From assembly GCA_023846275.1 (NCBI GenBank), contig CM043865.1, forward strand, positions 33,804,412 through 33,868,411: a stretch of DNA of 64,000 nucleotides, read 5' to 3'. The notes under the pieces were generated by a model, which worked only from the letters and a program-made list of their open reading frames with translations, did not search any database and had not been told where the DNA came from. The position numbers were made by a program, and so were the translations under genes. Of this stretch, positions 23,301 through 35,149 are shown one piece after another. The DNA is from Vanilla planifolia (taxonomy: Eukaryota > Streptophyta > Magnoliopsida > Asparagales > Orchidaceae). The first letter of the stretch is position 1; each line of letters starts with the position of its first letter.

Positions 23301-25442
23301 ATCACGTTAAATTAATATGAGCCACAAAATGTTTTGAGTATAATCATTAACAATCAAAATTCTTTGATCGGATTTTTTGCAGGGAATTCCCTGCAAGATG
23401 ACACCAAATTACTATTAAGCGGTCATTTGAATCCTTTATGATCAAGATCAACTTGTTCAAAACAAAATTATCGAATTTCAACCAATTTGGTGGCAATATG
23501 CCCTTGATTGGCAGGTCTAGAAGCTTACTTTGACTAGCTAGCGTTTTAGAAATCGAGGAAGTTATTCTTTGAAATTTGTTTTTAAGGAGACTTTTAGAAC
23601 ATACAAATTAATAGTTTTGTAGAAGTAAAGGTTAAGTCCTAAGTTCTCTTTTAATCAAGTCTCATCTACCTCCTGCTCAAGGTCACAAAGCCTTTGCTCA
23701 CTCTCTGGCTGTTGAGCACCAACCTAAGGTTCCCGTGATGCAGAATGCAATTGTCGAAAGGCAACATTTCACTGTCAACAAGCTTCCACACTGTTCTGTG
23801 GCTACAGGAGCCTGAATAAGGAATATAAAGGACAATACAAGCTTACCATCAAAACAGTTTCTCCTTGACTTACATTGGAAATGCATGGATGCTGACCTTT
23901 TTTCCTTAATTTTCATTTTTTCCCTTGTTTGATTGTGTGACGATGAATGTGATGACATACATATTTTATTATGTTGAATGTTTCATTTTGCTTTTTCTCA
24001 GCTGAAGTACAGGCTAGCTTTATTCTGCAAAAACCATTTTCTCTGCTAAGTTCGCATGTTAGAAGACTAGAATTTGATATTTTTGAGGAAATAGGAGTGC
24101 CTAATACAAAGGTATTATTGCTTACCTGCTAGCCAATTACTTTTTATCCAGTATCCTGTGGCGCTATGGTAAGATTTTGTTATTTATGCAGGTTTCCATC
24201 ATTTCTATGCTTCCAACAGCTGCAGTAAAGTCTACTTTTGTTACGTTTGGTGTCCTCCCCGAAACAAGTTATTCCTCAATTAGCCTGCCAGCCCTCAGTT
24301 TGTTGAGGTCATCTATGATTGAGTTGGTACTGCAGCAAGTTAATCTGACATTAACTCCATCCGTTTTTGGAGAAACATTATCTTTTGAGGTTTTGAAATT
24401 TCCTGGAGGGATCACCGTCATTCCTCCACAAACATCTCTTATTTGGGAGAGTAACAAGGCTCTTTTTAACTTCACAGTAAACAACTCCATTCTTCATATC
24501 CAGCAAAATCTAAAGGAGTTAAAGGATCAGCTCAAATTTGGGTTAAGCCTACAACCTTATGAGGTAGATAAGCATTTCACACATTTGTGTTCAATGGGTA
24601 CATTGTATAATTCTTATCCCCTTGCCTATGCATGCAGAACGTATATGTACAGATGACAAACCTCAATGGTTCAACTGTAGCTCCTCCTGTTACAGTTCAA
24701 GCTTCTATCTTGTCTAATTATGGAAATGATGCTTTACTGCCTAACAGATTGAAAGAGCTAGCTCAGACTATTATGGCCTCCCAATTAAAAAATCTAGGCC
24801 TTAATATTTCTGTATTTGGTAAGGTAAAAACAGTTGTATTAACCTCATACCTAAATAATTCAATAACATGTTTCGAAACTCCATCTCCATCTCCATCTCC
24901 ATCTCTATTGCCATCGCCTTTGCCTTCTCCTTCTCCTTCTCCTTCTCCTTTTCCATCTGCAGCACCATGCCCTTCTCCATCTGAGGAATATTCTTATAAT
25001 ACTGATCCATACCACACCATGAGTTCCCCTTGCTCCCCTCCAGCATACCCCTCGAACTCGGCTGATTCAGATCACAAGGAAAAGGAAATGCCAAGATCAG
25101 GCTACCGTAGGGCACGTGCCATATTCTATGAGACTCCTTTGTTGGTGCAAGACAAAGAAAGCATCAAGGTTTCAGCATTGACGATGACTAATTCATTGTT
25201 TCTCTCATCCTCTACTTGTAAGTTAATGTATTTTTGCACATTTCCATGAACTTATTAGCATTACCTAATTTGTTGACAACCTTTTTTAAATTCTCTTTTA
25301 AGCTTTTTAACATTTTCTTGTTACTATTAAAATTAGGTGCCTCTATTTAAGTTTTGTTATGCTGCTTTTCAGCATTTTGTTTTTTATGGCAGTTAAAATA
25401 TGCTTGTATGCAGATGATGACTTTTTGTTTGATCCTCCTTGA
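20331..25442 (+). CDS. Single-pass membrane protein of the plant DUF7036 type
   Basis: A plant-specific protein of unknown function. Exons: 20331 to about 20565, 22287-22328, 24002-24111, 24192-24563, 24638-25217 and a short last exon 25414-25442, giving about 455 aa. A hydrophobic helix spans residues 40-63 and ends WFLPIIG. The conserved region follows: ASFILQKPFSLLSSHVRRLE, EIGVPNTKVSIISML, EVLKFPGGITVIPPQ and GSTVAPPVTVQASIL. Residues 335-368 are a Ser-Pro repeat, then an acidic, hydrophilic tail. Introns 2-5 have good GT-AG sites with matching phases (donors GTAAGT, GTATTA, GTAGAT, GTAAGT). The first donor is uncertain: phase requires exon 1 to end at 20565 (weak ^GTTCTT), at 20559 (a GC donor), or after 20528 (^GTTTTA). 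The family name comes from recalled homologues and was not searched. The Ser-Pro tract looks like a wall-protein or arabinogalactan-type linker, which is inference. Confidence 0.75.
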
Positions 25443-25919
25443 GGATTTTTTATTCGCTTAGGCCTTTGGTAATCAAGGAAAAATGACAACTCAATTTCAG
25501 TTACCATTTGTTGGATTTTTATGCTTATAATTTTCTTTTAAAATTTTCATTTCATTCATAGTCTATGATGCTTAAATCCACATTTTTGCTTGTAATCATT
25601 TGAGTAACTTTGCATGTGGTTTTTTGGCTTTGGCTTATATAGGAATGTATAAGCAGCTAATATAAAGGCTGCATAGAGTTCTGTTTAAGCATTAAGCAAG
25701 GATAAAAGCTAGGATGTGAAATAAGGCATACTGGCATAATTCAGAAGCTGTTAAGAGAAAAGGAATACAACAATCAATCTAGTTGTGTTTGATGATGACA
25801 GCTTCATATGGTTTGGAGGATCCTTGCAAACAACCAGGAGGCTGAAGGCTCTTAAATAGAGAGAGGGGTCCTCATGCTCAAGAGGTGATGTGAGAATGAA
25901 TTGTATGTAAGATTGTTGA

Positions 25920-27240
25920 TGTTGGCCTTAGCACACTCAAGGAAAGTGAATTGGGTCAATAGAAAATTTAAAACTCAGTATAGAACGAAATTTGCAATGC
26001 AATAAAAAGAAGCATGTTTAAGGAAATGAAAAATAGCAATCATAAAGCAATTTTTAGATTGTTTGGCTTTTAACCCTTGAGTCTATATCTACCTTTTAGA
26101 ATTTTTCTTAGGCTTACACTCTTCTCCCTTTTACGATTATTGATGGGAAGCCTTTTTACAATTGTTTTTTTTCTTGAGCAAAGGCATAAGCTCCACACCT
26201 GCCACACAAGGCTTAGTCTAGGCTCCTCTAAATCCTTTTTTTGGATACAATAACTCATGAATAGTAGCATTAGTAGCTTATAATAAAACTCACTCTCTCT
26301 CTCCCTATAAAAGTAAGTTTACAACTTTAGATTGAGTATAGATATTGGCTTTCAAAAGTAAGAAATGAATGCAAAAAATGCTCAGAAGTTTGCCAATTGA
26401 CATGTGGAAAGCTTTTTGACTTGTTTGTATTGACTGCTGTGGGTCTACCTCTATTTGTGTTTCAAGGATGGCTATTTAAAATCCTTGAAATATGCTCAAC
26501 ACTTAGCTAAATGTCATCTTGATACTCAATGTTTAGAAGCTCGTTGGTAATGACTTGGACAAAATTAGAAAGCTGTTATGTAGATTTGCCATTATCACTT
26601 TATTGGATGGTTTGATCGACCTATCAGACGATATGATCAATTCAAGTATCATCTTCCAGGTTTATTAGATTATCTGTTAAATTGGACGATAACACATCCA
26701 ACGACTAACAGACTATCCATCAAATAGTTTAATGGCCTTTCGAGAGAACCTCAATTTTAGCTTAAAATTTATCAAATATCTGACCATTATCAGATTTACT
26801 TGTGCATTATTGGACGCCTATCTGTTGGTCCAGTGGTTATTCAACAAAGATCTTGTTTTAGCTACCCAATTTGTCTATCTATTGGATTAGATATTAGATA
26901 ATGTTATTATTTATTGGACAAACCATTGGATTACTAATTGAATGGTCCTATGACCTTCTAATAGAAAATTTGAATGATTCCTAAAATTGAATAACGAATC
27001 TTTCCTACCGGAGGATTTGATGTTTATCGGACGCTTGATTGGATGGCTGACTAGATGGTCCGTTAGCGTGTTACAGAGGTCCTCCTATTGATTATTAATG
27101 CATTTGTAAAGCTTTAAAACCTTTTGGTGTAATATAAGTTTCAAAACTTTATTTTTGAGCTTGTAATGATATTTTTTAATTTTAAAATATGTAATGAAAT
27201 GCAATGAAATGAGTTAACTTGTATCTGGTTAACTGTTACA
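25920..27240 (-). repeat. 3' LTR of the copia element
   Basis: The left edge is TG at 25920 and aligns with the right LTR from 34351 over about 440 bp. The part beyond about 26360 has no partner because the right LTR is truncated. It contains the alternating GAT/ATC-rich stretch (26.6-27.1 kb) often seen in such LTRs. The right edge is uncertain; I place it near TTACA at 27240 because a CA end is expected, but I see no clear polypurine tract beside it. Confidence 0.6.
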
Positions 27241-28391
27241 AAAATCTAAGATATTGATAAGTTGACCTTAAACTTTTCTTCTTATCCTCAATTCCTTTCT
27301 TTTGATGTATAATATATATCTATTCTAGCATGGTAAGTAGTTCTTTTTCTATGTACTTTCCAATGGTTACCTATTTGATGTATGTTTGTATACATGCGGT
27401 AGGTAATCATCATTTTTTTACAAGATTGGATTGTTATCTTCAAAACCAAAGCTAAATCAATGTGGGTTCATGATGTTTACAATCTCTTTTACTTTTGATG
27501 AGAACAAATCAATTGAAGTATAAGGACAAGCAATAAATTAACATAAAAAAAGGATGAGTTTGAAAATTTTGAAATTCTCTCACCTTTTTAAAATAAAATA
27601 ATGATTACAATACTAATTGTTGAGTCTTGTACAACCTAAATTATCCCATTTTAAAAGTTTTAAAATAAATCTTTGAATTGAGTTTTAAAATGACACTTCT
27701 TGTTGAATGAAATGATACCACTAGTTGTAAAATGATAACAATTAGTGTGAAATGATAATAATACTAATTGTTGATTCATAAGAATTTTTTAAATGATGTT
27801 AATGGTTGAAAAAAATTCACTTGTTGGTTCATAATTCTTGCTTTTGATACTTTTCTTACATATTGAAAATTATAATTTTTTTTCCTCTTTTGATACTATT
27901 CTTGCTGATAGTATTTACTTTTTGAAAATAAATGATATAATTCTTATTTGTTGAAAATTTTGATAAATGACATTTTTTTTTTGTTGAAAATTTTTCAAAA
28001 TGAATTCATACTACTCAACTTTTTGATACCATACTTGTTGATCTTGATACTATTCCACCCTTTTGGGTTCACAAGGCATAGAAGAGAGATGGTGATTTAG
28101 GATTTAAAACTTTTTGTAATATGATTCACGTCTTTTAATTTTAACTTTCTTATTAACATCCACACAACGGATTAAAGTATTTAACAAGTAAATCAAAAGT
28201 ACAAAGTTTAAGAATTGTGGTAAGGAAAAGGGGATAATTAAATTTAAAGTGATTCAGTTTTATCGAACGAATTTACGTTTACCCCCAAGCTAATTAAGTC
28301 GAGTTTAATTCATTATTTTTCTCCTTCATTGCAATCATTGGAGAACCATTTTACACTTGGGGTTTTGTATAAATCAACCACAACCAATCCT

Positions 28392-28520
28392 AAGGTTTTT
28401 ACACGGCTTAATCATAACCAAATTTCCAAGGTTTTTACACAACTCAAGCATAACTAAATTCTCAATGTTTTTACCTGGCTCAACTATAACTAAATTGCTG
28501 GGTCTTTTTAAATGTTCAAA
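28392..28520. repeat. 36-bp tandem repeat
   Basis: The motif starting AAGGTTTTTACAC recurs at 28392, 28428 and 28464, with a degenerate fourth copy at 28500 (exact 36-bp spacing). It sits in an LTR-like, ORF-poor stretch (about 28.1-28.9 kb) within the 3' part of the copia element, which may be a nested solo LTR of another family. I see no gene in 27.3-29.9 kb. Confidence 0.75.
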
Positions 28521-29908
28521 CCTTAACCTCTTTCAACACTTCTAACCTTTGGAGATGAGCACTTCTCTTCTCACTATTATTAGCTTGGAATATGCCTCTT
28601 CTCACTACACTGTTAACAACTCGTAGTAGGCCTTACAAGAAATTGCACAAGCTTACAAGCAATACAAAGCACAATCCAAATGTAGTTGGATAGATGTGCA
28701 ATAAAACTCACTAAAGTTCAAGAATGTTATCAATTATAATCAAAAGCTTGTGATGATGTTGTGAGGAAATGCAAGAGTGAAAATGTTGAATGTATGACTT
28801 CTTACATGTACTTCTAGTAAAAGAATGATTTTAAAAATGAATTGGACATGGTTGCTTACATAATCTCCTCTCTAGTTCTAGTATATGACAAATATGAAGC
28901 AAAGATACTCACAATTGTCTAGAAATATTTTTGCATGATTATTAATCAATTCTATATATTTGGAAGCCAATTTATATATAAATGAATCTAAGTAAATTTC
29001 TTTAATGGTTCCAAACTATCATATAATAGTTATATTCAATTTCTTAATTTTTTATCAAACTAATTATTACAAGTCTTTACTATTATACGTACCATACTTG
29101 AAGGTCAATGTACCACATGTATCTCATATGTATTATAAAATTAAATCTATGCATTATATGGAAATCATGGTTTTAGGTTATCATTATTTATGTATAATCT
29201 GTTGGGTTACATACCCTACTTTTTAGAATGTGATGTATTGTAGTAAATACTCATATATCTTATGTTCAAATCATATATTTTGTATTTTTCAATTAATGTA
29301 TTTTAAAAACTTATACAACTTAAAAGCCTCATGATTTTGAAGCATTCTAATGAATCAAGATGAAATTCGTAAATGCTTAGGGGTCAATTCAAGTATAAAA
29401 TCCATTCTATGGATTATAAATTTTTGCAATTAATACATGTTGTTTGTACTTCCCAATGTTAATTTGATCATAATATTAAGTCATGGATTAAAAATATAAT
29501 CAACTAATTCCATATGCTTCTCATGACTATCATGAATGGTATCAATTGAATTTGTCTAGACATTATATGCAATTCATAACTTGCAATATTCTTAACTCCT
29601 TTTAGTACGTTAATATCATTTTCCAAGCCATGTCAAATATTATTTATGATAAGATCAAATTGTAGGTATAGAATATATGAATGCAAATATGCATTTGTAT
29701 GTGTTTGTAAGTTCTTAATAATTGAGATAAACATCAAAGTAATTCTTACATAAGTCCTTAGAAAATTAGATAGTTCTTTCTAGAAGTTTAGGACTCATGT
29801 GCACCAGTAGAGTTGGTCCAGTATTCTTTATGATCTTGAAGATTTGTGAGGATTGGATAACTTGAGTTTTTTTTATACTACTCCATGTTAGGTGATTGTC
29901 AAGTCTAT

Positions 29909-30205
29909 TTATCTTAAATATAACCTATGAAATATGTTAAATAGATATAGTAGATAATCGTAACAAACACATAAATGATTTATCGTTATTAAAATCAAAT
30001 ATTGTCTTTTGGATTCATTGTATCTAAAATGAACACTTTGTAATGTAATTCCAACATATTTGGTGTCAAAATATCCTACTAATTTGCATAAGTAATCATT
30101 CTTGGGATATAATAGCCTTAATGATCTTGTTTTTACAAGATACGAAAAAGTTAATTTTAGTTTTCTTAAGATGTGATTGTAATTAGCTTGAAATTGTTTA
30201 AACAT
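29909..30205 (-). pseudogene. Copia RNase H remnant
   Basis: A 98-codon open segment contains RLLYPKNDYLCKLVGYFDTK. This corresponds to the copia RNase H start (GLWYPK-type, then GYSDADYAG-type), with the catalytic Asp region preserved as GYFDTKYVG. The rest of the domain is unrecognisable. Confidence 0.6.
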
Positions 30206-30358
30206 GATATTTTATCTATTAGCAATTAAATATAGTGACGATCTTATCATTTCTCAATACATTTTAACATCAACTAATTTTCTTTTTTCATCTTTAGTAA
30301 GCTTTGTTTTAGGGTTTATGAGGTTTGTATTTTCTTTAATATTTTTCATTTTGATCCT

Positions 30359-30860
30359 TTAAAGCAATTTATTTACATACTGGGTTTGTGAGATAAAAAC
30401 AACATTATCATTTACTTGTAAGGAAGAATTTAATTTACCACTCATGCTCATTTTGTTATTTTTCCTCATAGTGTTAGAAAATTCTTCACTTAAGTGTTCA
30501 GGTGTTGATCCAAAGATAATGTTGTTGACATATATTTGTACAATGAGTAAATCATCATCATATTCTTTCTTTATGAATAAGTTATTATCCACATTTTTTT
30601 ATGAATTTACTATCAAGTAAAAATTTACTTAATTTTTCTTGCTAAGGTCTAGCTATTTTTTTTAAAATGTATCACATCTTTTTGAGCTTATATATGTAAT
30701 TAGGATTAAGATGGTCTTTGAATCCATGTGGTTGTTCAACATAAATCTCTTCATCGATAATTCTATTTAGAAATCACTTTTAACATCAATTCGAAACAAT
30801 TTAAATCCTTTAAGTGTGTGAATTTTAATAAGAGTTTAATTGTTCCAAACATGCTATTGG
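30359..30860 (-). pseudogene. Copia reverse transcriptase remnant
   Basis: The segment at 30592-30359 contains DDLLIVQIYVNNIIFGST, the copia RT active-site block. The expected YVDD has become YVNN, so the catalytic aspartates are lost. It continues FISQTQYVNKLL. Further upstream on the same strand, near 30690-30800, a broken frame reads IIDEEIYVEQPHGF, another conserved copia RT block. Stops and frameshifts separate them. Confidence 0.75.
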
Positions 30861-31559
30861 TATGCAGGTTTCTTTGAAGCCTATTTCTTCAACTTCATTA
30901 TATTATTTTGTTTTTAATTTTGCTTTATTTTTAATGATAATTCTATCATCATTTAGTTTGATTTTTGAGCACCTATTTGGTATCAACAATTGGGTGATCA
31001 ATTGGTCTAATTATTAATTCTTAGACATCATTTCATATAAATTGATACAATTCTTTTTGCATAACTAGATACTAATATTCATTTTTGAGCACTTCATCTA
31101 TAGTCTTACGTTCAATTTATAAAAGAAATGCCAAGTGGTTTAATTCTTTCCTTAACTAAGTACAAATTTTAACTTTATTTGATGGAACATCATGTATAAG
31201 TTATTTTGGATATTTTTTTATATTCCAATCTTTTTAAAAATCATATGTATGCTCATATATTTTAATTTGTTTTAATTGAGCGTCCTTATCGTTTAGGCTT
31301 GGTTTCTCTAAATTTTCAATTTCATTGTTGCCTATATCTTTCCTTATTAAATTTATTCTATTAATACTACATGAATTGAATCTTTCATTACTAATGTTTT
31401 ATTAAAGATTCTATTAGTATTTCTAGTATTTGAATATCCAAAAATATTGTTTTGTCACATTTTGAATCTAATTTTTCTAATTAGTATTTTCCATTTTTTA
31501 ATACATATTTTTTGTATCTGAATACTCAACATACTAAATTCTTAGTTTTCTTTTATTCA

Positions 31560-31850
31560 ACAAGTCATACTACGTTTTTTTAATATTATATTTGAAACTT
31601 GATGTAATATGTAACAAATGTATTGATCGCTTCGGCCCAAAACTATTTTTCTATATTCATTTAAAATTACCTTAGCCATTTTTATAACTGTCTTGTTTTT
31701 CATTTCAATTACTTTGTTCTATTGGTATGTAAGGAGAGAAATTTTGTTTTATTCTACTTCACAATAGTTTTCAAAATGATCAATTTTGAATTCTTTACCA
31801 TGATTATTATGGATATTGGGTAATCACATATCCTTTTGCCAAATTCTAAT
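31560..31850 (-). pseudogene. Copia integrase remnant
   Basis: Broken minus-strand frames read NHGKEFKIDHFENYC and, after a frameshift, KNKTVIKMAKVILNEY. These correspond to the copia integrase core (DHGGEF-type, then ERKNRTLQEMARTML-type). No continuous frame remains. Confidence 0.6.
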
Positions 31851-32856
31851 TTCTCATCTTGTACCCCTTTTGCCAAATTTTTATATGATTTGAATACTTC
31901 ACTTTAGTTTGCCAAGTGTATACTCAAATGTATTTAGTGCAATCATCTATTATTGCTAAATTGTATTTTTTTTACTTATGTTATGCATTGGTACAAATAA
32001 GTTTATACATGATAATTCAAGTTCTTTTGTTACATTACTATCTCTTGAGATTTAAAGGTTGATTTTTTTTGTTTAACCTCTTGACAAATCACAAAAATGT
32101 TTGCTTTTAAAATTTAATAACGGTTTCCTATTTCAAGTTTTAGTTTTGACACTTTTGTGTTGTAAGTTAGCGTGGCATAATCTTCTATGCCAGAACTTTG
32201 AGATTTTCATTTATGATTTTAAGAAATTATTATTACTGTTTACGTCATCTAGATCAATTACATCAATAATCTTGTATCTACTTCCTACAAAGATTATATT
32301 TTTATTATCTTTAACTAAGTAGTGAGATGGATAAAAAAGAATATTATAAACTTTATTGCAAAGCTAACATATACTAAGCAGGTGATGTTTCAATCCATCC
32401 ACATATTGTACCATATCTATAGAGGAGATTGTAGAATTACCAATTTTATCAATTCCAATAATCTTTTTTTGAATATTATCTGTAAGTGTAATGTGGCCTA
32501 CATTTCTATGGTTTCGTAAATACAAACCTGGTTGAGTCTCCTATCATTTGTTTTGAGTATTCACTTTCTAAATTTCTCTTCCTTCTATTGGTCCTTTTAT
32601 GGTGGCATGCCTGTAAGATTAATCAATTCTTGATTTTTGGTATCCAAACAAGTTTGAATCTAGTTGCATTAGTTTTAGCACTATAAAAAAGGCGTGTCTT
32701 GTAAAGCTCATTTGAAGTTTGATTTGTTTAATTCAATGCATGTTCTAGTTATACATAAATATGAAACTTGACCTACATTATTGCAATAATTGCAAGTCAC
32801 ATTTGTCAATGAATGTATATTGTGTTTAATCACTGCTCTAGGTGTATGATATGTGT

Positions 32857-33858
32857 TTACATGTGAAAGATGTGAAGAAGCACGTACATGTGAAGATTTA
32901 AAATTTTCAAGTCTAATAAATATTTTCTTGAATCAGAATTTTCCTTTGCTAAAAGCTCCATATCTGGCACAATTTCATTAGCATGCCATCTTAATTTCTC
33001 TAATTTATCTTTTAAATGTTCACAAAGTTTAAGATAATCTTCATAATCTTTGTTAATTTTGTCATGCGATGTTCCCAATTTTAGCATTTCTTGTTCATGT
33101 GATGAATATTCCTTTTCCAAGCTCAATTTTTTTCTTTAATTCATTAAATTTGATAAGTAAATTTTCAGTTGCATATTCTAAATCAATGTAAAAGAGTTTA
33201 GGCTCATATAACTTTTCAATGGTGATGTCATCCGCTTCTCTTTTAAGTCATGAGGTAGAAATTCGTCTCTTTGTTGCTTCAATTTCTAAGATCTTCTGAA
33301 TCACTTCACATAGCTATCATTGTTTTCTTCTTTTTCTTATTTAGTATGTTATTTTTCAAAGGACAATCAGACTCAATACGACTGTCCTTTTGCAATCATC
33401 GCATAACAACTCCTCTTTCTCCTTCTATGGTACCTCCTTGATTTGAATTTAAACATTATACCTATGTGTTTGCCCTCTTGACTTTTGTATTGATGTCTTC
33501 ATTAGTTGACCAAGTCTTCAGGTGACAAATTCAATTTCCTTGTCAAGTTCTTTTTATCTTCTTCATTTTCTATTGAGTTCTGCAGATAAGTTGCTTTCAA
33601 TATTAGTTCTTTCTTTTTTTTGTGGAGTCATCTTCCTTCATTTCATTTCTTTTCATCATTTATTGATCATGGGAAATTAGTAATCGCATAGGGACATCGA
33701 TTAAGCAAACACAGATCTTTTACCTCCATGGTTGTGGTTGCTTTAGCATCCCACTCTCTTGGCATGCTTTTGAGAATCTTGCTCACTAAGTCATGACTAG
33801 TAAAAGTTTTTCCAAGGGATTGCAAATCATTTACAATATTTGTAAAGCTATTAAACAT
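32857..33858 (-). pseudogene. Copia gag remnants
   Basis: The 33858-33667 segment contains LGKTFTSHDLVSKILKSMPR followed by EWDAK, the UBN2-type copia gag core. The 33126-32857 segment is a charged coiled coil beginning MSLEKEYSSHEQEMLK, like the long coiled-coil tail of SIRE-type gag. Between them a broken zinc-knuckle remnant ends ESDCPLKN (near 33370). The frame is interrupted several times. Confidence 0.65.
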
Positions 33859-34336
33859 TTCAAAATGTACTCATATTTCACAAAAAAATAATTTATGATC
33901 TTGTGCAAGGATATTAATTATAGATTCCTTGATTTCATTGGTGCTTTCATAAGTAATGATAAGTTTTTCCCAGATCTCTTTTCTAGGATTTAACACGTTA
34001 TCTTTGAGATAATCATCGGGGATAAGAGCACAATATAAGCATGCAATACATTAAGTTCAGCTAGAACTTTTTGGAGAGTCTATTCACTAAAAGATTTGTT
34101 TATGTAAATTCTTCCATCCACAAATTTCTTTGGACAGATATAACCTATTTGAATCAAACTTCAAAGTTTGTATTCTATAGATTGTAAAAAACTTTATCGT
34201 CTGTATTTTCTAAAATGTAGAAGAAACTTTTTCAAATAGTGGAGATTTTGTGATAGATTGTCCTTTGGACAAAATTGCATGTGATAAAATAGGTTGCGCC
34301 ATGAGTTACTAGTTGGATTTTAAGGCTAGAGAACAT

Positions 34337-34348
34337 GCTATGATATCA
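34337..34348 (-). other. Retrotransposon primer-binding site
   Basis: The minus strand reads TGATATCATAGC, matching 10 of 12 bases of the usual plant copia site TGGTATCAGAGC, complementary to initiator Met-tRNA. It lies two bases inside the right LTR edge (…TACA), exactly where expected. Confidence 0.7.
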
Positions 34349-34350
34349 CT

Positions 34351-34795
34351 TGTATTCCTTGACACACCCAAAAAGAGGGTGAATTGGACGAACAAAAAAA
34401 TTTAAAACACGCAGTATAGGTTAAAATTTGCAGTGCAGTAAAAAGGAGCAAACGAAATAAAAATAAGTAGAGATGCAAACCAATTCTTAAGTGATTTGAC
34501 TCTTAACCCTAGAACCTTTGTTTATGCCGAAGCAACTTGTTTAGCCTACATTTTTCTTCTTTATTTTGCTATTATTCGCGGGGAATCCTTTGTACTACTA
34601 CACTTGAGCAAAAGCGTAAGCTTTACACTCTCCACACAAGGCATGGAGCAAGCTCTCCTAAACCAACCCTTCCTTTCACTGAACAACTCAAGAATAATAG
34701 TAGAAATTGCTTACAAAATCTCTCTTAACAGCAAAGTAAGTTTACAATGAAGTCTAGATTGAGAGTATTGATATTGGCAATCAAAATGTAGTTTT
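34351..34795 (-). repeat. Truncated 5' LTR of the copia element
   Basis: It starts TGTATTCCTTGACACACCC next to the primer-binding site and is collinear with the left LTR until about 34790 (GATATTGGCAATCAAAA). Beyond that point the sequences no longer match and an unrelated exon-like ORF begins. Confidence 0.65.
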
Positions 34796-34861
34796 TTTGT
34801 TCTCTCTTCTAGCACTAAACATTGAACTCCTAATGTAAACTAAACCTGTTTAGCAATCAAA

Positions 34862-35149
34862 ATGCTTAAATTGTATTATCACTGCAACATTTCGCATGAG
34901 AATATAAGAGAGAAAGGTTTATGTCGCTCAAGTTTACCGTTACTGCTACTTTTTCTTCTTAACGTTTGCTGTGCTTTAGAGAAACCTTTGAATATTAACT
35001 TTCTTATTCAGTTCCTTTCTGAACATGGCAGCGACTTCGGGTTCGATGTCATGGTTCATCTTTTCGGCGGCATCCTTTCTACTGGTTTTGCTTTCTGGAC
35101 TATGGTAACCTCAATTACCTCTGTTTCTCATGTTGTCAACTGTAAATAG
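34862..35149 (+). CDS. Orphan exon-like ORF with a hydrophobic N-terminal segment
   Basis: An open frame of 95 codons contains SSLPLLLLFLLNVCCALEKP, which looks like a secretory signal or membrane anchor. The part HGSDFGFDVMVHLFGGILST is followed by FAFWTM, then GTAACC, a plausible splice donor at about 35103. The GC content is higher than its surroundings. I do not recognise the family. No upstream exon is available because the copia LTR abuts on the left, and I found no continuation within the next 2 kb. It may be a stranded gene fragment, a captured exon in a transposon, or chance. Confidence 0.3.
   Translation: MLKLYYHCNISHENIREKGLCRSSLPLLLLFLLNVCCALEKPLNINFLIQFLSEHGSDFGFDVMVHLFGGILSTGFAFWTMVTSITSVSHVVNCK

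Larger units (their letters stand above)
25920..34795 (-). mobile_element. Decayed Ty1/copia retrotransposon, SIRE/Maximus style
   Basis: The element is read on the minus strand. Its left (3') LTR begins at 25920 (TGTTGGCC) and its right (5') LTR at 34351 (TGTATTCC). Both carry the same series of blocks: AAATTTAAAAC, CAGTATAG, CTTGAGCAAA-GCATAAGCT, CCACACAAGGC, AAGTAAGTTTACAA. A primer-binding site for initiator Met-tRNA flanks the right LTR. Gag, integrase, reverse transcriptase and RNase H remnants occur in copia order. All frames are broken by stops and frameshifts, so the element is dead. The long region between RNase H and the 3' LTR (27.2-29.9 kb) and a coiled-coil gag suit the SIRE/Maximus lineage. 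The right LTR is truncated after about 34795. Confidence 0.8.

Noticed and set aside
24801..25115. Minus-strand ORF with Glu-Lys/Met-Glu repeats
   Set aside because: It is the reverse complement of the Ser-Pro repeat coding tract of the plus-strand gene.
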